Shown here: one piece after another, positions 45,947-55,687 of the stretch
How positions within the stretch are numbered: position 1 is the first letter of the stretch
How the letters are laid out: the number at the start of each line of letters is the position of its first letter
Position numbers and translations under genes: made by a program
Notes under the pieces: generated by a model
What the model was told of the DNA's origin: nothing
Database searches by the model: none
The model's input: only the letters and a program-made list of their open reading frames with translations
NCBI RefSeq assembly: GCF_003268675.1
Contig: NZ_CP029378.1
Location: forward strand, 2,046,001-2,110,000
Length of the DNA stretch: 64,000 nucleotides
Source: Streptomyces bacillaris
GTDB lineage: Bacteria; Actinomycetota; Actinomycetes; Streptomycetales; Streptomycetaceae
Direction: 5' to 3'

Positions 45947-46450
45947 TCAGGACAGCGCCCGGTCACAGACCAGCGCCGCCAGCACCAGGGGCGCGTCGCC
46001 GTCGCTGTGGCCGACGGTGACGGCGAGCCGGCGGACAGCGGGGGCCTCCGGGCTCCACACTGCCAGGTCGCCGTACAGGTCCTCGTCGAACAGGGCCTCG
46101 TACAGCGGGTCCACCGCCGAGCCGCCCTGCCACCTCAGCAGCGGCCCGTGCAGGGGAACCGTGGTGTGCGGGCCCAGAAGGCGGTCCAACTCCGCTGCCA
46201 GAGAGGCCAGCTGGGCCTCCGCCGCCTCCTCGGCACCGTTCCACTCGGGGGCGTACACGCCGGTCAGCGGGTCGCCCTCCCAGAGCGGGACGATACGGAA
46301 GCCGGGGCCCTGGGTGGCGGTCCACTCGCCCGTCGCCGGATCGCCCAGCGCGGTGGTGAGGCCGGTGGGCGGCAGGGGGACGGTGAGGAGTCGCCCGATC
46401 TCGGTCAGGGCCCGTCCGAGTTCGAAGGGCTCCCCCGCGCGCGAGGTCAC
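45947..46450 (-). CDS. Hypothetical protein next to toxin-immunity genes
   Basis: This 167-aa soluble acidic protein starts with GTG 46450 (TSRAGEPFELGRALTEIG). It contains DPLYEALFDEDLYGDLAVWSPEAP and a strand-rich C-terminus. I do not recognise a family. It lies 82 bp downstream of the Imm52-like gene on the same strand, so it may be an additional immunity or accessory protein of the toxin cassette. That is a guess from position. Confidence 0.65.
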   Translation of the reverse strand: MTSRAGEPFELGRALTEIGRLLTVPLPPTGLTTALGDPATGEWTATQGPGFRIVPLWEGDPLTGVYAPEWNGAEEAAEAQLASLAAELDRLLGPHTTVPLHGPLLRWQGGSAVDPLYEALFDEDLYGDLAVWSPEAPAVRRLAVTVGHSDGDAPLVLAALVCDRALS

Positions 46451-46532
46451 CGTGCGCCTCCGGCCGTCGAGGGAGAGGCCGTCGCGAGACAGGCCGTTGC
46501 GGGGCGGGCCGCCGTCACGGCGCGGGCCGCCG

Positions 46533-47231
46533 TCACAGGACCGGCCGGTCCATCGGGCGGGGCAGCGGGGCCAGCGCCCCCGCCTCGCGCAGCCGCTCGT
46601 ACGCGCGCACCACCGCCGCGCTGTCTCCGGGGGCCGCGATGCTCAACAGCTCGCCGCCGCCCGGGAGTTCCTGGCGGACCGCCTCCATGCCGTCGGGGAC
46701 CAGGGCGGCGCGGGCCGGGGAGAGGTAGCCGGTGCGGCCGACGACCGGGTCGCCCATTGCGTAACCGGCCTCGTCCTCCAGCGCGTCCAGCACGTCGTCG
46801 TCGCTCACATCGCCGAAGTCCGGCTCCCAGACCCGGGCGAGGAGCGCGAGGACGTCCTCCTCGGGGACCACGGCCGCGTCCGGGGCGTGCAGGACGATCG
46901 CCAGGGACTGGAGCAGGAACTCCGGTGCCCCGCCCGCCAGTCCGCTGACCTCCGCCTCCCAGCCGGGCGTGCCCGTGCCGACCAGCCGCAGCCCGGTGCC
47001 CGTCAGATCCGACCAGTCGGCCGCGCTCTGGGCCGCCCGCAGAGCGTCGAGCAGGGCCTTCCTCTCGGGGGTGAAGGCGGTGGCGGGCCCGTTCCCGTGC
47101 ACCTGGCTCCAGGCGTCGGCCGCCTGCGGGACCAGCTCCGCGAGCCCGTCCAGGGTCCGCTGCCACCGGTCGGCCAGGGCCTCGGCCGACTCCGGCCTCG
47201 GGCCCCAGAAACCCCGCACCACACGTCGCAT
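46533..47231 (-). CDS. Imm52-family immunity protein
   Basis: This 232-aa cytoplasmic protein opens RRVVRGFWGPRPESAEALADRWQRTLDGLAEL, the pattern of Imm52 immunity proteins. These are known to pair with Tox-REase-5 toxins, as here. It presumably binds and blocks the nuclease tip of the toxin encoded 55 bp upstream. ATG 47231 has GGAGAGGG upstream. The C-terminal half is acidic (VWEPDFGDVSDDDVLDALEDEAG), fitting a DNA-mimic-like surface, though this is speculative. Confidence 0.8.
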   Translation of the reverse strand: MRRVVRGFWGPRPESAEALADRWQRTLDGLAELVPQAADAWSQVHGNGPATAFTPERKALLDALRAAQSAADWSDLTGTGLRLVGTGTPGWEAEVSGLAGGAPEFLLQSLAIVLHAPDAAVVPEEDVLALLARVWEPDFGDVSDDDVLDALEDEAGYAMGDPVVGRTGYLSPARAALVPDGMEAVRQELPGGGELLSIAAPGDSAAVVRAYERLREAGALAPLPRPMDRPVL

Positions 47232-47286
47232 GCTGATCCCTCTCCTCCGCGTCGCCGGACCGCTCCGGACCACCCTCGCGTGCAGG

Positions 47287-49800
47287 CTAACGCGGCTGCT
47301 CGTCGAAGGCTCCGGGCTTCCGGGTGCTGTCGCCGGGTTTCGTCGGCGTGTGCACCACCCGGATCGGCAGCCCCTCGTCCCGGAACGCCCGGCGCGCCGC
47401 CCTCGCCACCCCCGGGTCCGAGAAGTGCCACTCCACCGGCTTGCCGTCGGCCGCCTCCACCTGGGCCCGCGCCTCGGTCACGAACTTCTCCCTGCCGGAG
47501 GCGGTGAGCCGGCCCGCGTCGGTCTTGGAGAGGTAGCTGCCGTAGCCGTTCTTGGCCTCCAGATATGTCTGCCGGGAGGAGTCCCAGCCGTCGTACTCCA
47601 CCGCCGGTCTCCCCTCGCGCGGGTGCGGTACGACGTACTCCTGGCCCCGGTTGGTGCCGGTGATCTGCTCCTGGTAGCGGAGCCAGGACTCGTTCTTCCA
47701 GTTGGGCGCGGGGTTGCGGTCCCGGCTCGCCCAGAAGCCGTCGCCCGCGTCCGCGTCGCCCGGGGTGCGGGTCCTCAGATCGTCCGCCCAGGACGGCGGG
47801 TTGTAGTTGCGCGGGTCGGAGGTGTCGTTGCGCAGCGGCTCCGGGTACTCCTTCTTCTCCAGCGCCGCCCGGCGCGCCCGCTCCGGCTCCTCCAGCCGCT
47901 TCTGCTCCAGGTGCGCGGCCCGCTCCGCCGCCCGCGCCTCGGCCGCCGCCTGCCTGGCCGCCTCGTCGCAGCCGCCGTTCGCCAGGACCACCCCGCCCGG
48001 CGCGCGGCCCGCCAGCACCCCCGTACCGGAGCCGGGAACTCCGCCGCCGGGCCCACCTCCGTACCGCACCAGCGGCGACGGCCCCGACGCGATGGCACAG
48101 CCCGTCCGCCGCGCCGCGTCCTCCGCGCTGTCGGCGGCCTCGTCCGCCTCCTTCGCCGCCTTCCGTACGCCGTCGAGGTCGCCCGCCTCCGCCGCCTGCC
48201 GGGCCCGCCGGGCGGCCGCGCCCGCGTCCCCCGCCGCGTCCGCGACCTCGGAGGCCACCTTGCCGACCTTGCCGAGCTTCCCGGCCTTGCCGACGACCTT
48301 GGCCACGTTGTAGCCGGGGATGAAGAGCGAGCCGACGTTCCAGATGACGTCGGTGACGGCCCGGGTCTTCTCCCCGTTGTTCCAGCGCTCGCGGACCTCG
48401 TCCCCGACGAAGACGTCGTCCCCGACCGTGACCACGGTGTTGACGGAGGCCCTACCCCAGTCCCAGAGGGCACCCAGGTAGTCGCCGTCGCTCCACTTGT
48501 CGCCCGCGCCCCGGGAGTCCGTGACCCACTGCTCCCCCAACTGACGTCCGTACTCCGCGAGTCCGGCCCAGGTCTCGGGCTTGAACAGGTCGATGATCCC
48601 GGAGATGTCGCCCCAGAGGCCGTCGATCACCAGGCCCTTGAAGACCTGCGTCGTACGGTCCCAGGCGCAGCCGAAGAAGCCCCAGCCGCCGCAGTCCTCC
48701 TGGTCGGCGGCTCGCTCGCCGCCGTTCCCTCCGTTCCCGCCGTCGCCTTCGGCGGAGGCCGGTACGTCGTAGGCGGCCTCGGGCTCCTCGTGGTCCTGGG
48801 CGTAGGTGTCCTCGCCGGTGCCGGGGCGGCCTTCGTCGTCGGGGCCGCCGGTGCCGCCGCCCGAGACGGTGCCGGTTCCGTTTCCGCTGCCGGTTCCGGT
48901 CGTGCCGCCGGAGTCGGCCGTTCCGGAGGTGCCGGTGGAGGCGGTGGTGTCCGCCGAACCCGTGGTGCCGGTGGTGCCCGCCGTCTCACCTCCGGCCCCA
49001 TCCGTACCGCCCGTCGCGTCGCCCCCGGGCGTCCCCGTACCTCCGCTGACCGTCGAGCCCGCGTCCGTACCGCCCGAAGAACCCCCGTCCGAGGCGCCGC
49101 CGTTCGACGCTCCCCCTCCAGAGGTGCCCCCCGCCTCCACCGGGCCGCTGTCGCCGCCACCGGAGACCGGGCACGAGCTGCCGGTCAGCGAGCAGATCGC
49201 GGACTGGAGGCCCTCCGTGATCCGGCCGCCCAGGCCGCCCACCGTCAGGGCCGCGATCAGCGCGACGACGATCAGGACCAGGCCCAGGTACTCCAGCGCG
49301 GACTGCCCGCGGTCCCGGCGCCAGGTGATCATGTACGGGAGCGAGAACCTCGGCGGCTCCCCGCGCTCCCGGGGCGGCAGCCGGAACCACGCCCGGCTCC
49401 CGGCCCGGCTCAGCAGCACCAGGATGACCACGGGCAGCACGAGCTGCGTGAACCCGTCCGGCGAACCGTCCGCCAGGTTGCCCAGGCCCCCGGCGATCAG
49501 CCAGAGCTGGACGGCGACGGTCCCCCACAGCACCCGCCTGCCGCCGGTCCGCAGATGCCACGCCAGCAGAGCGCAGAGCACCCCGGGCGCGGAGGCGTAC
49601 AGCAGGATGCCGAGCACCTGGGCACCCATGGCGTCGGCGGCGATCGCGGAGCCGGAGAGGCCGATCGCGCCCAGGGACGTCGCGCCGAGGAGGACGAGGA
49701 GCAGCACCCGTACGACGGCGAGCGGGCCGGGGAGGTCACGGCGTGGGGCGGCGGCCGGGGCCGGGTCGCCCGCCACGGGTATGCCACCGACAGCAGACAT
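47287..49800 (-). CDS. Polymorphic toxin: pilin-like export segment, Gly/Thr linker, Tox-REase-5 nuclease tip
   Basis: This 837-aa protein has, in order: three or four membrane helices (about 20-140); DRGQSALEYLGLVLIVVALI (about 158-180), resembling a class III (Flp/archaellin) pilin signal; and a Gly/Ser/Thr-rich linker (about 225-350). A Trp-rich pre-toxin region follows (WGDISGIIDLFKPETWAGLAEYG), then Ala-rich coiled coil (about 520-640). The C-terminal restriction-endonuclease-fold domain has VEYDGWD...YLEAKNGYG, the D-(E-x-K) active site of Tox-REase-5. The Imm52-like gene follows, the standard toxin-immunity order. ATG 49800 has a weak ribosome site. Secretion route and target are inferred. 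Confidence 0.85.
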   Translation of the reverse strand: MSAVGGIPVAGDPAPAAAPRRDLPGPLAVVRVLLLVLLGATSLGAIGLSGSAIAADAMGAQVLGILLYASAPGVLCALLAWHLRTGGRRVLWGTVAVQLWLIAGGLGNLADGSPDGFTQLVLPVVILVLLSRAGSRAWFRLPPRERGEPPRFSLPYMITWRRDRGQSALEYLGLVLIVVALIAALTVGGLGGRITEGLQSAICSLTGSSCPVSGGGDSGPVEAGGTSGGGASNGGASDGGSSGGTDAGSTVSGGTGTPGGDATGGTDGAGGETAGTTGTTGSADTTASTGTSGTADSGGTTGTGSGNGTGTVSGGGTGGPDDEGRPGTGEDTYAQDHEEPEAAYDVPASAEGDGGNGGNGGERAADQEDCGGWGFFGCAWDRTTQVFKGLVIDGLWGDISGIIDLFKPETWAGLAEYGRQLGEQWVTDSRGAGDKWSDGDYLGALWDWGRASVNTVVTVGDDVFVGDEVRERWNNGEKTRAVTDVIWNVGSLFIPGYNVAKVVGKAGKLGKVGKVASEVADAAGDAGAAARRARQAAEAGDLDGVRKAAKEADEAADSAEDAARRTGCAIASGPSPLVRYGGGPGGGVPGSGTGVLAGRAPGGVVLANGGCDEAARQAAAEARAAERAAHLEQKRLEEPERARRAALEKKEYPEPLRNDTSDPRNYNPPSWADDLRTRTPGDADAGDGFWASRDRNPAPNWKNESWLRYQEQITGTNRGQEYVVPHPREGRPAVEYDGWDSSRQTYLEAKNGYGSYLSKTDAGRLTASGREKFVTEARAQVEAADGKPVEWHFSDPGVARAARRAFRDEGLPIRVVHTPTKPGDSTRKPGAFDEQPR

Positions 49801-49931
49801 AGGTGATCCGACCCCCGGTGCCCATGGGCGACATGACAACGGGTCACCCTAGGGTCGGGGCGGCTCACGCGTCGTGGGCCCCAGGACCCAACCCGGGGCC
49901 CACCCCGGCGGGTTGGTCCCCGAACGCGAGC

Positions 49932-49970
49932 GGCTGCCGGGCGCCCCCGGTGAGGAGGCGCCCGGCAGCC
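49932..49970 (-). terminator. Terminator downstream of serA
   Basis: Perfect 14-bp arms GGCTGCCGGGCGCC (49932-49945) and GGCGCCCGGCAGCC (49957-49970), 20 nt past the serA stop. A second hairpin (GTGGGCCCC...GGGGCCCAC) lies at about 49874-49904. Confidence 0.88.
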
Positions 49971-49989
49971 GGGTGCGGTGCGGGACGGG

Positions 49990-51582
49990 TCAGTCCGTGA
50001 GGTTCACCGAGCGGGCCGAGGAGGCGCCGATCTCGTCCGCGATCTCACCGAGCACCGCCTGCGGGACGGTCTCGTCGACGGTGAGGACGACCAGCGCCTC
50101 GCCGCCCTCCGCGGCCCGGGAGACCTGCATGCCCGCGATGTTCAGTCCGGCCTCACCGAGGATCTTGCCGACCGTGCCGACGACACCGGGACGGTCCTGG
50201 TAGCGCAGGACGACCATGTGGTCCGCGAGGGCCAGGTCCACGTCGTGCTCACCGATGGCCACGATCTTCTGGAGGTGCTTCGGGCCCGCCAGCGTGCCGG
50301 AGACCGCGACCTCCTCGCCGCTGCCGAGGGTGCCGCGCACGGTGACCACGTTGCGGTGGTCGGGCGACTCGGAGCTGGTGGTGAGGCGGACCTCGACCCC
50401 GCGCTCCTGGGCGAAGAGCGGGGCGTTGACGTACGACACGGTCTCGTCGACGACGTCCTCGAAGACGCCCTTCAGCGCCGACAGCTCCAGCACCTTGACG
50501 TCGTGCTGGGTGATCTCGCCGTACACCTCGACGTCGAGGCGGGCCGCCACCTCGCCCGCGAGCGCGGTGAAGATCCGGCCGAGCTTCTCGGCGAGCGGCA
50601 GGCCGGGGCGTACGTCCTCCGCGATGACACCGCCCTGGACGTTGACCGCGTCCGGGACCAGCTCACCGGCGAGGGCGAGGCGGACGGACTTGGCGACGGC
50701 GATGCCCGCCTTCTCCTGGGCCTCGTCGGTGGAGGCGCCGAGGTGCGGGGTGCAGACGACCTGGTCGAACTGGAAGAGCGGGGAGTCCGTGCAGGGCTCC
50801 TTGGCGTACACGTCGAGCCCGGCACCGGCGACGCGGCCCTCCTTGAGGGCGGAGTACAGCGCCTCCTCGTCGACGATCCCGCCGCGCGCGGCGTTGACGA
50901 TGCGGACCGAGGGCTTCACCTTGTGCAGCGCCTCGTCCCCGATGAGGCCGAGGGTCTCGGGGGTCTTGGGCAGGTGCACGGTGATGAAGTCCGCGACCTC
51001 CAGCAGCTCGTCCAGGCTGAGGAGCTTGACGCCCATCTGCGCGGCGCGGGCGGGCTGGACGTAGGGGTCGTAGGCGACGATCTTCATCCCGAAGGCCGAC
51101 ATGCGCTGGGCGACCAGGACGCCGATGCGGCCGAGGCCGACGACGCCGAGGACCTTCTCGCTCAGCTCGACGCCGGTGTACTTGGAGCGCTTCCACTCAC
51201 CGTTCTTGAGGGCGGTGTTGGCCTGCGGGATGTTGCGCGCGGTGGCGACCAGCAGACCGCAGGCCAGCTCGGCGGCGGTGACGATGTTGGAGGTCGGGGC
51301 GTTGACGACCATCACGCCGGCCTTGGTGGCGGCGGAGACGTCGACGTTGTCGAGACCGACACCCGCGCGGGCCACAACGCGGAGCTTCTTCGCGGCGGCG
51401 ATCGCCTCGGCGTCGACCTTGGTGGCGGAGCGCACCAGGATGGCGTCGACGTCGGCGATCGCGGGGAGGAGTTCGGCGCGGTCCGCGCCGTTGCAGTGCC
51501 GGATCTCGAAATCCGGACCCAGAGCGTCGACCGTGGCGGGCGACAGCTCTTCAGCGATGAGTACGACAGGCTTCGAGCTCAC
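49990..51582 (-). CDS. serA: D-3-phosphoglycerate dehydrogenase
   Basis: This 530-aa NAD-dependent enzyme commits 3-phosphoglycerate to serine synthesis. It is the long actinobacterial/M. tuberculosis type: catalytic and NAD domains (VLGVVGLGRIGVLVAQRM; RIVNAARGGIVDEEAL; VCTPHLGAST with the active-site His), then the ASB domain (about 320-450) and a C-terminal ACT domain (YQDRPGVVGTVGKILGEAGLNIAGMQVSR) for serine feedback. GTG 51582 has GAGGA at 6 nt; another in-frame GTG lies at 51594. A short open frame upstream overlaps it by a few bases. Confidence 0.96.
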   Translation of the reverse strand: MSSKPVVLIAEELSPATVDALGPDFEIRHCNGADRAELLPAIADVDAILVRSATKVDAEAIAAAKKLRVVARAGVGLDNVDVSAATKAGVMVVNAPTSNIVTAAELACGLLVATARNIPQANTALKNGEWKRSKYTGVELSEKVLGVVGLGRIGVLVAQRMSAFGMKIVAYDPYVQPARAAQMGVKLLSLDELLEVADFITVHLPKTPETLGLIGDEALHKVKPSVRIVNAARGGIVDEEALYSALKEGRVAGAGLDVYAKEPCTDSPLFQFDQVVCTPHLGASTDEAQEKAGIAVAKSVRLALAGELVPDAVNVQGGVIAEDVRPGLPLAEKLGRIFTALAGEVAARLDVEVYGEITQHDVKVLELSALKGVFEDVVDETVSYVNAPLFAQERGVEVRLTTSSESPDHRNVVTVRGTLGSGEEVAVSGTLAGPKHLQKIVAIGEHDVDLALADHMVVLRYQDRPGVVGTVGKILGEAGLNIAGMQVSRAAEGGEALVVLTVDETVPQAVLGEIADEIGASSARSVNLTD

Positions 51583-51932
51583 GTGAGTCCTCACAAGTCC
51601 AGTGCCGGACGGCCGTCCCGACGGCCGCAGGCGGTGGAGGGGCTAGCCGCGTGGTAGACGCACGACACTGTGGGCCCTGACGCGTATGTGTTGAGAAGTG
51701 TAGTCATGCGGAAGGCCGTCTACCGCGCCCCCGTGGAAGGATCACCCGCACGAGGGTGGACGTGGTGTACACCCGTACGGAAGAACTCCTTCCGCTGACT
51801 TCCGGACGCCCGGCTCCCGGCCGCTCGGCTTCCGGACACCTGACCTCCGGCCGTTCGGCTTCCGGGCCCCTCGGCTTCCGGACGTTACGGAGCGGGGCGG
51901 GCCCTTGCCGGACCCGCCCCGCTCCCCGAGGC
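51583..51932. other. Gene-poor region upstream of serA and downstream of ilvC
   Basis: This stretch holds the serA promoter/leader (with a 38-codon open frame, 51591-51707, of doubtful reality), a run of TCGGCTTCCGG repeats at about 51800-51880 and the ilvC terminator at 51891-51923. I see no convincing gene. Confidence 0.7.
51891..51923 (-). terminator. Terminator downstream of ilvC
   Basis: Perfect 11-bp arms AGCGGGGCGGG (51891-51901) and CCCGCCCCGCT (51913-51923), 9 nt past the ilvC stop codon. Confidence 0.88.
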
Positions 51933-53048
<1,116 letters not shown>

Positions 53049-53576
53049 TCAGGCGGAACGGTCGAGGGCGCGCAGGGAGCGGTCGGTGATCGAGCGCGCG
53101 CCACGCCCTATGGCGATGGTGCCGGACTGGACCAGCTCCTTGATGCCGTACTGCTCCAGCATCTTGAGCATCGCCTCCAGCTTGTCGGCCCCTCCGGTCG
53201 CCTCGATCGTGACGGCGTCCGGGGAGACGTCGACGGTCTTGGCGCGGAACAGCTGGACGATCTCGACGATCTGGGAGCGGGTCTCGCTGTCGGCGCGGAC
53301 CTTCACCAGGACGAGCTCCCGCTGGATCGCGGCGGCGGGCTCGAGTTCGACGATCTTCAGGACGTTGACCAGCTTGTTGAGCTGCTTGGTCACCTGCTCC
53401 AGGGGCAGGTCCTCGACATTCACGACGATGGTGATGCGGGAGATGTCGGGGTGTTCGGTGGTGCCGACGGCGAGCGAGTCGATGTTGAAGCCGCGGCGGG
53501 AGAACAGGGCGGTGATCCGGGCGAGGACACCGGGCTTGTTCTCGACCAGGACGGAGAGCGTGTGCTTTTCGGACAT
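53049..53576 (-). CDS. ilvN: Acetolactate synthase regulatory (small) subunit
   Basis: This 175-aa subunit has an N-terminal ACT domain (LSVLVENKPGVLARITALFSRRGFNIDSLAVG) that senses valine and activates the catalytic subunit, and a C-terminal ALS_ss domain. It starts 23 bp after the ilvB stop codon. The length is typical for the family. Confidence 0.97.
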   Translation of the reverse strand: MSEKHTLSVLVENKPGVLARITALFSRRGFNIDSLAVGTTEHPDISRITIVVNVEDLPLEQVTKQLNKLVNVLKIVELEPAAAIQRELVLVKVRADSETRSQIVEIVQLFRAKTVDVSPDAVTIEATGGADKLEAMLKMLEQYGIKELVQSGTIAIGRGARSITDRSLRALDRSA

Positions 53577-53599
53577 GGGAGTCGGTCTCTCTCTGTCTC

Positions 53600-55450
53600 T
53601 CAGTCGTCTTCGTTGTCGCCGAAGTCGGGGCGGACGCCGCGTGCGGCCTGGACCTCGTCGTTGGAGGTGCCGGCGGCGACCATCGGCCAGACCATGGCGT
53701 CCTCGTGGACGATGAAGTCGACCACGACGGGGCGGTCGTTGATGGAGTTGGCCTCTTCGATGACCTTGTCCAGGTCGGCCGGGTCCTCGCAGCGGATGGC
53801 GTAGCAGCCCATGGCCTCGGAGAGCTTGACGAAGTCCGGGACGCGGGTGCCCTTGGCGGGAACGCCGTCCGTGTCCGCACCGGAGTGCAGGACGGTGTTG
53901 GAGTAGCGCTGGTTGTAGAAGAGGGTCTGCCACTGGCGGACCATCCCGAGGGCGCCGTTGTTGATGACGGCGACCTTGATCGGGATGTTGTTGAGCGCGC
54001 AGGTGGTCAGTTCCTGGTTGGTCATCTGGAAGCAGCCGTCGCCGTCGATGGCCCAGACCGTGCGGTCGGGGGCTCCGGCCTTGGCGCCCATGGCGGCCGG
54101 GACCGCGTATCCCATCGTTCCGGCGCCGCCGCTGTTGAGCCAGGTGGCGGGCTGCTCGTAGTCGATGAAGTGGGCGGCCCACATCTGGTGCTGGCCGACG
54201 CCCGCCGTGAAGATCGTTCCTTCGGGGGCGAGCTTGCCGATCCGCTGGATGACCTGCTGCGGGGAGAGGCTGCCGTCCTCGGGCAGGTCGTAGCCGAGAG
54301 GATAGGTGTCGCGCCAGCGGTTGAGGTCCTTCCACCAGGCGCTGTAGTCGCCGGTGTGGCCCTCGGTGTGCTCGGCCTGGACGGCCTGGACCAGGTCGGC
54401 CAGGACCTCGCGGGCATCGCCCACGATCGGCACGTCGGCCGCGCGGTTCTTGCCGATCTCGGCCGGGTCGATGTCGGCGTGGACGATCTTGGCGTACGGG
54501 GCGAAGCTGTCCAGCTTGCCGGTGACGCGGTCGTCGAAGCGGGCTCCGAGGGCGACGATCAGGTCGGCCTTCTGCAGCGCGGTGACGGCGGTGACCGCAC
54601 CGTGCATGCCCGGCATCCCCACGTGCAGCGGGTGGCTGTCGGGGAAGGCGCCGAGCGCCATCAGGGTGGTGGTGACGGGCGCTCCGGTCAGCTCCGCGAG
54701 GACCTTCAGCTCGGCGGTGGCCCCGGCCTTCAGGACGCCGCCGCCGACGTAGAGCACGGGGCGCTTGGACTGGGTGATCAGCTTGGCGGCCTCACGGATC
54801 TGCTTGGCGTGCGGCTTGGTCACCGGGCGGTAGCCGGGCAGGTCCTGGGCGGGCGGCCAGCTGAAGGTGGTCTGCGCCTGGAGGGCGTCCTTGGCGATGT
54901 CTACGAGGACCGGGCCGGGGCGGCCGGTGGCGGCGATGTGGAAGGCCTCGGCGATGGTGTGCGCGATGTCCTCGGCCTTGGTGACCAGGAAGTTGTGCTT
55001 GGTGATCGGCATCGTGATGCCGCAGATGTCGGCTTCCTGGAAGGCGTCGGTGCCGATCGCCTTGGAGGCGACCTGGCCGGTGATCGCGACGAGCGGCACG
55101 GAGTCCATGTGCGCGTCCGCGATCGGGGTGACCAGGTTGGTGGCGCCGGGGCCCGAGGTGGCCATGCAGACGCCGACCTTGCCGGTGGCCTGCGCGTACC
55201 CGGTGGCGGCGTGGCCGGCCCCCTGCTCGTGACGGACCAGGACGTGCCGGACGCGGGTGGAGTCCATCAGCGGGTCGTAGGCCGGGAGGATGCAGCCGCC
55301 GGGGATGCCGAACACCGTGTCGGCACCGACTTCCTCAAGAGCGCGGATGAGGGACTGCGCGCCCGTGAGGTGTTCGACGGTGACGGACGGCTGTCCGCCG
55401 GTACGGGCGCGCGGCTGCGGGTGGTGGGCCCCGGTGGCCTGCTCGGTCAT
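53600..55450 (-). CDS. ilvB: Acetolactate synthase catalytic (large) subunit
   Basis: This 616-aa ThDP/FAD enzyme forms acetolactate or acetohydroxybutyrate, the first shared step of branched-chain amino acid synthesis. Landmarks are the ThDP-activating Glu in [22 protein letters not shown], the FAD-domain [13 protein letters not shown] and the ThDP motif [12 protein letters not shown] ending in NN ([13 protein letters not shown]). ATG 55450 is favoured over 55456 because the AGAAGAG ribosome site then has normal spacing. A leader peptide and attenuator lie upstream. The order ilvB-ilvN-ilvC is the standard actinobacterial one. Confidence 0.97.
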   Translation of the reverse strand: MTEQATGAHHPQPRARTGGQPSVTVEHLTGAQSLIRALEEVGADTVFGIPGGCILPAYDPLMDSTRVRHVLVRHEQGAGHAATGYAQATGKVGVCMATSGPGATNLVTPIADAHMDSVPLVAITGQVASKAIGTDAFQEADICGITMPITKHNFLVTKAEDIAHTIAEAFHIAATGRPGPVLVDIAKDALQAQTTFSWPPAQDLPGYRPVTKPHAKQIREAAKLITQSKRPVLYVGGGVLKAGATAELKVLAELTGAPVTTTLMALGAFPDSHPLHVGMPGMHGAVTAVTALQKADLIVALGARFDDRVTGKLDSFAPYAKIVHADIDPAEIGKNRAADVPIVGDAREVLADLVQAVQAEHTEGHTGDYSAWWKDLNRWRDTYPLGYDLPEDGSLSPQQVIQRIGKLAPEGTIFTAGVGQHQMWAAHFIDYEQPATWLNSGGAGTMGYAVPAAMGAKAGAPDRTVWAIDGDGCFQMTNQELTTCALNNIPIKVAVINNGALGMVRQWQTLFYNQRYSNTVLHSGADTDGVPAKGTRVPDFVKLSEAMGCYAIRCEDPADLDKVIEEANSINDRPVVVDFIVHEDAMVWPMVAAGTSNDEVQAARGVRPDFGDNEDD

Positions 55451-55530
55451 CGGCATTCTCTTCTCGAAGCTGAGGGTGTTCGCGGGTGGTTTTTCGCGGG
55501 TGGTTTACAGCGTTTTGAGAGGTTCAGTGC

Positions 55531-55567
55531 AACAAAAAACCCCTCGTGCCGTGAGGCAAGCGAGGGG
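55531..55567 (-). terminator. Attenuator terminator in the ilvB leader
   Basis: On the minus strand CCCCTCG-CT-TGCC pairs with GGCA-CGAGGGG, followed by TTTTTTGTT. It lies between the ilvB leader peptide (stop 55613) and the ilvB start. Confidence 0.9.
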
Positions 55568-55612
55568 AGCGCGCCGGGTGCGGTCCGCGGAGTGTCGTGG
55601 AGTGACTCCGCT

Positions 55613-55654
55613 TCAGCCGACGCGCTTTCCAAGTACGAGAATTCGGGTGCGCAT
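55613..55654 (-). CDS. ilvB leader peptide
   Basis: The frame encodes MRTRILVLGKRVG. The Ile-Leu-Val-Leu run uses codons ATT, CTC, GTA and CTT, several of them rare in this genome, so ribosome stalling reports branched-chain tRNA charging. This arrangement is the known attenuator type of actinobacterial ilvB operons. Confidence 0.88.
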   Translation of the reverse strand: MRTRILVLGKRVG

Positions 55655-55687
55655 GGCATTGACCCTCTCTCCGGCACGCATGACGTG

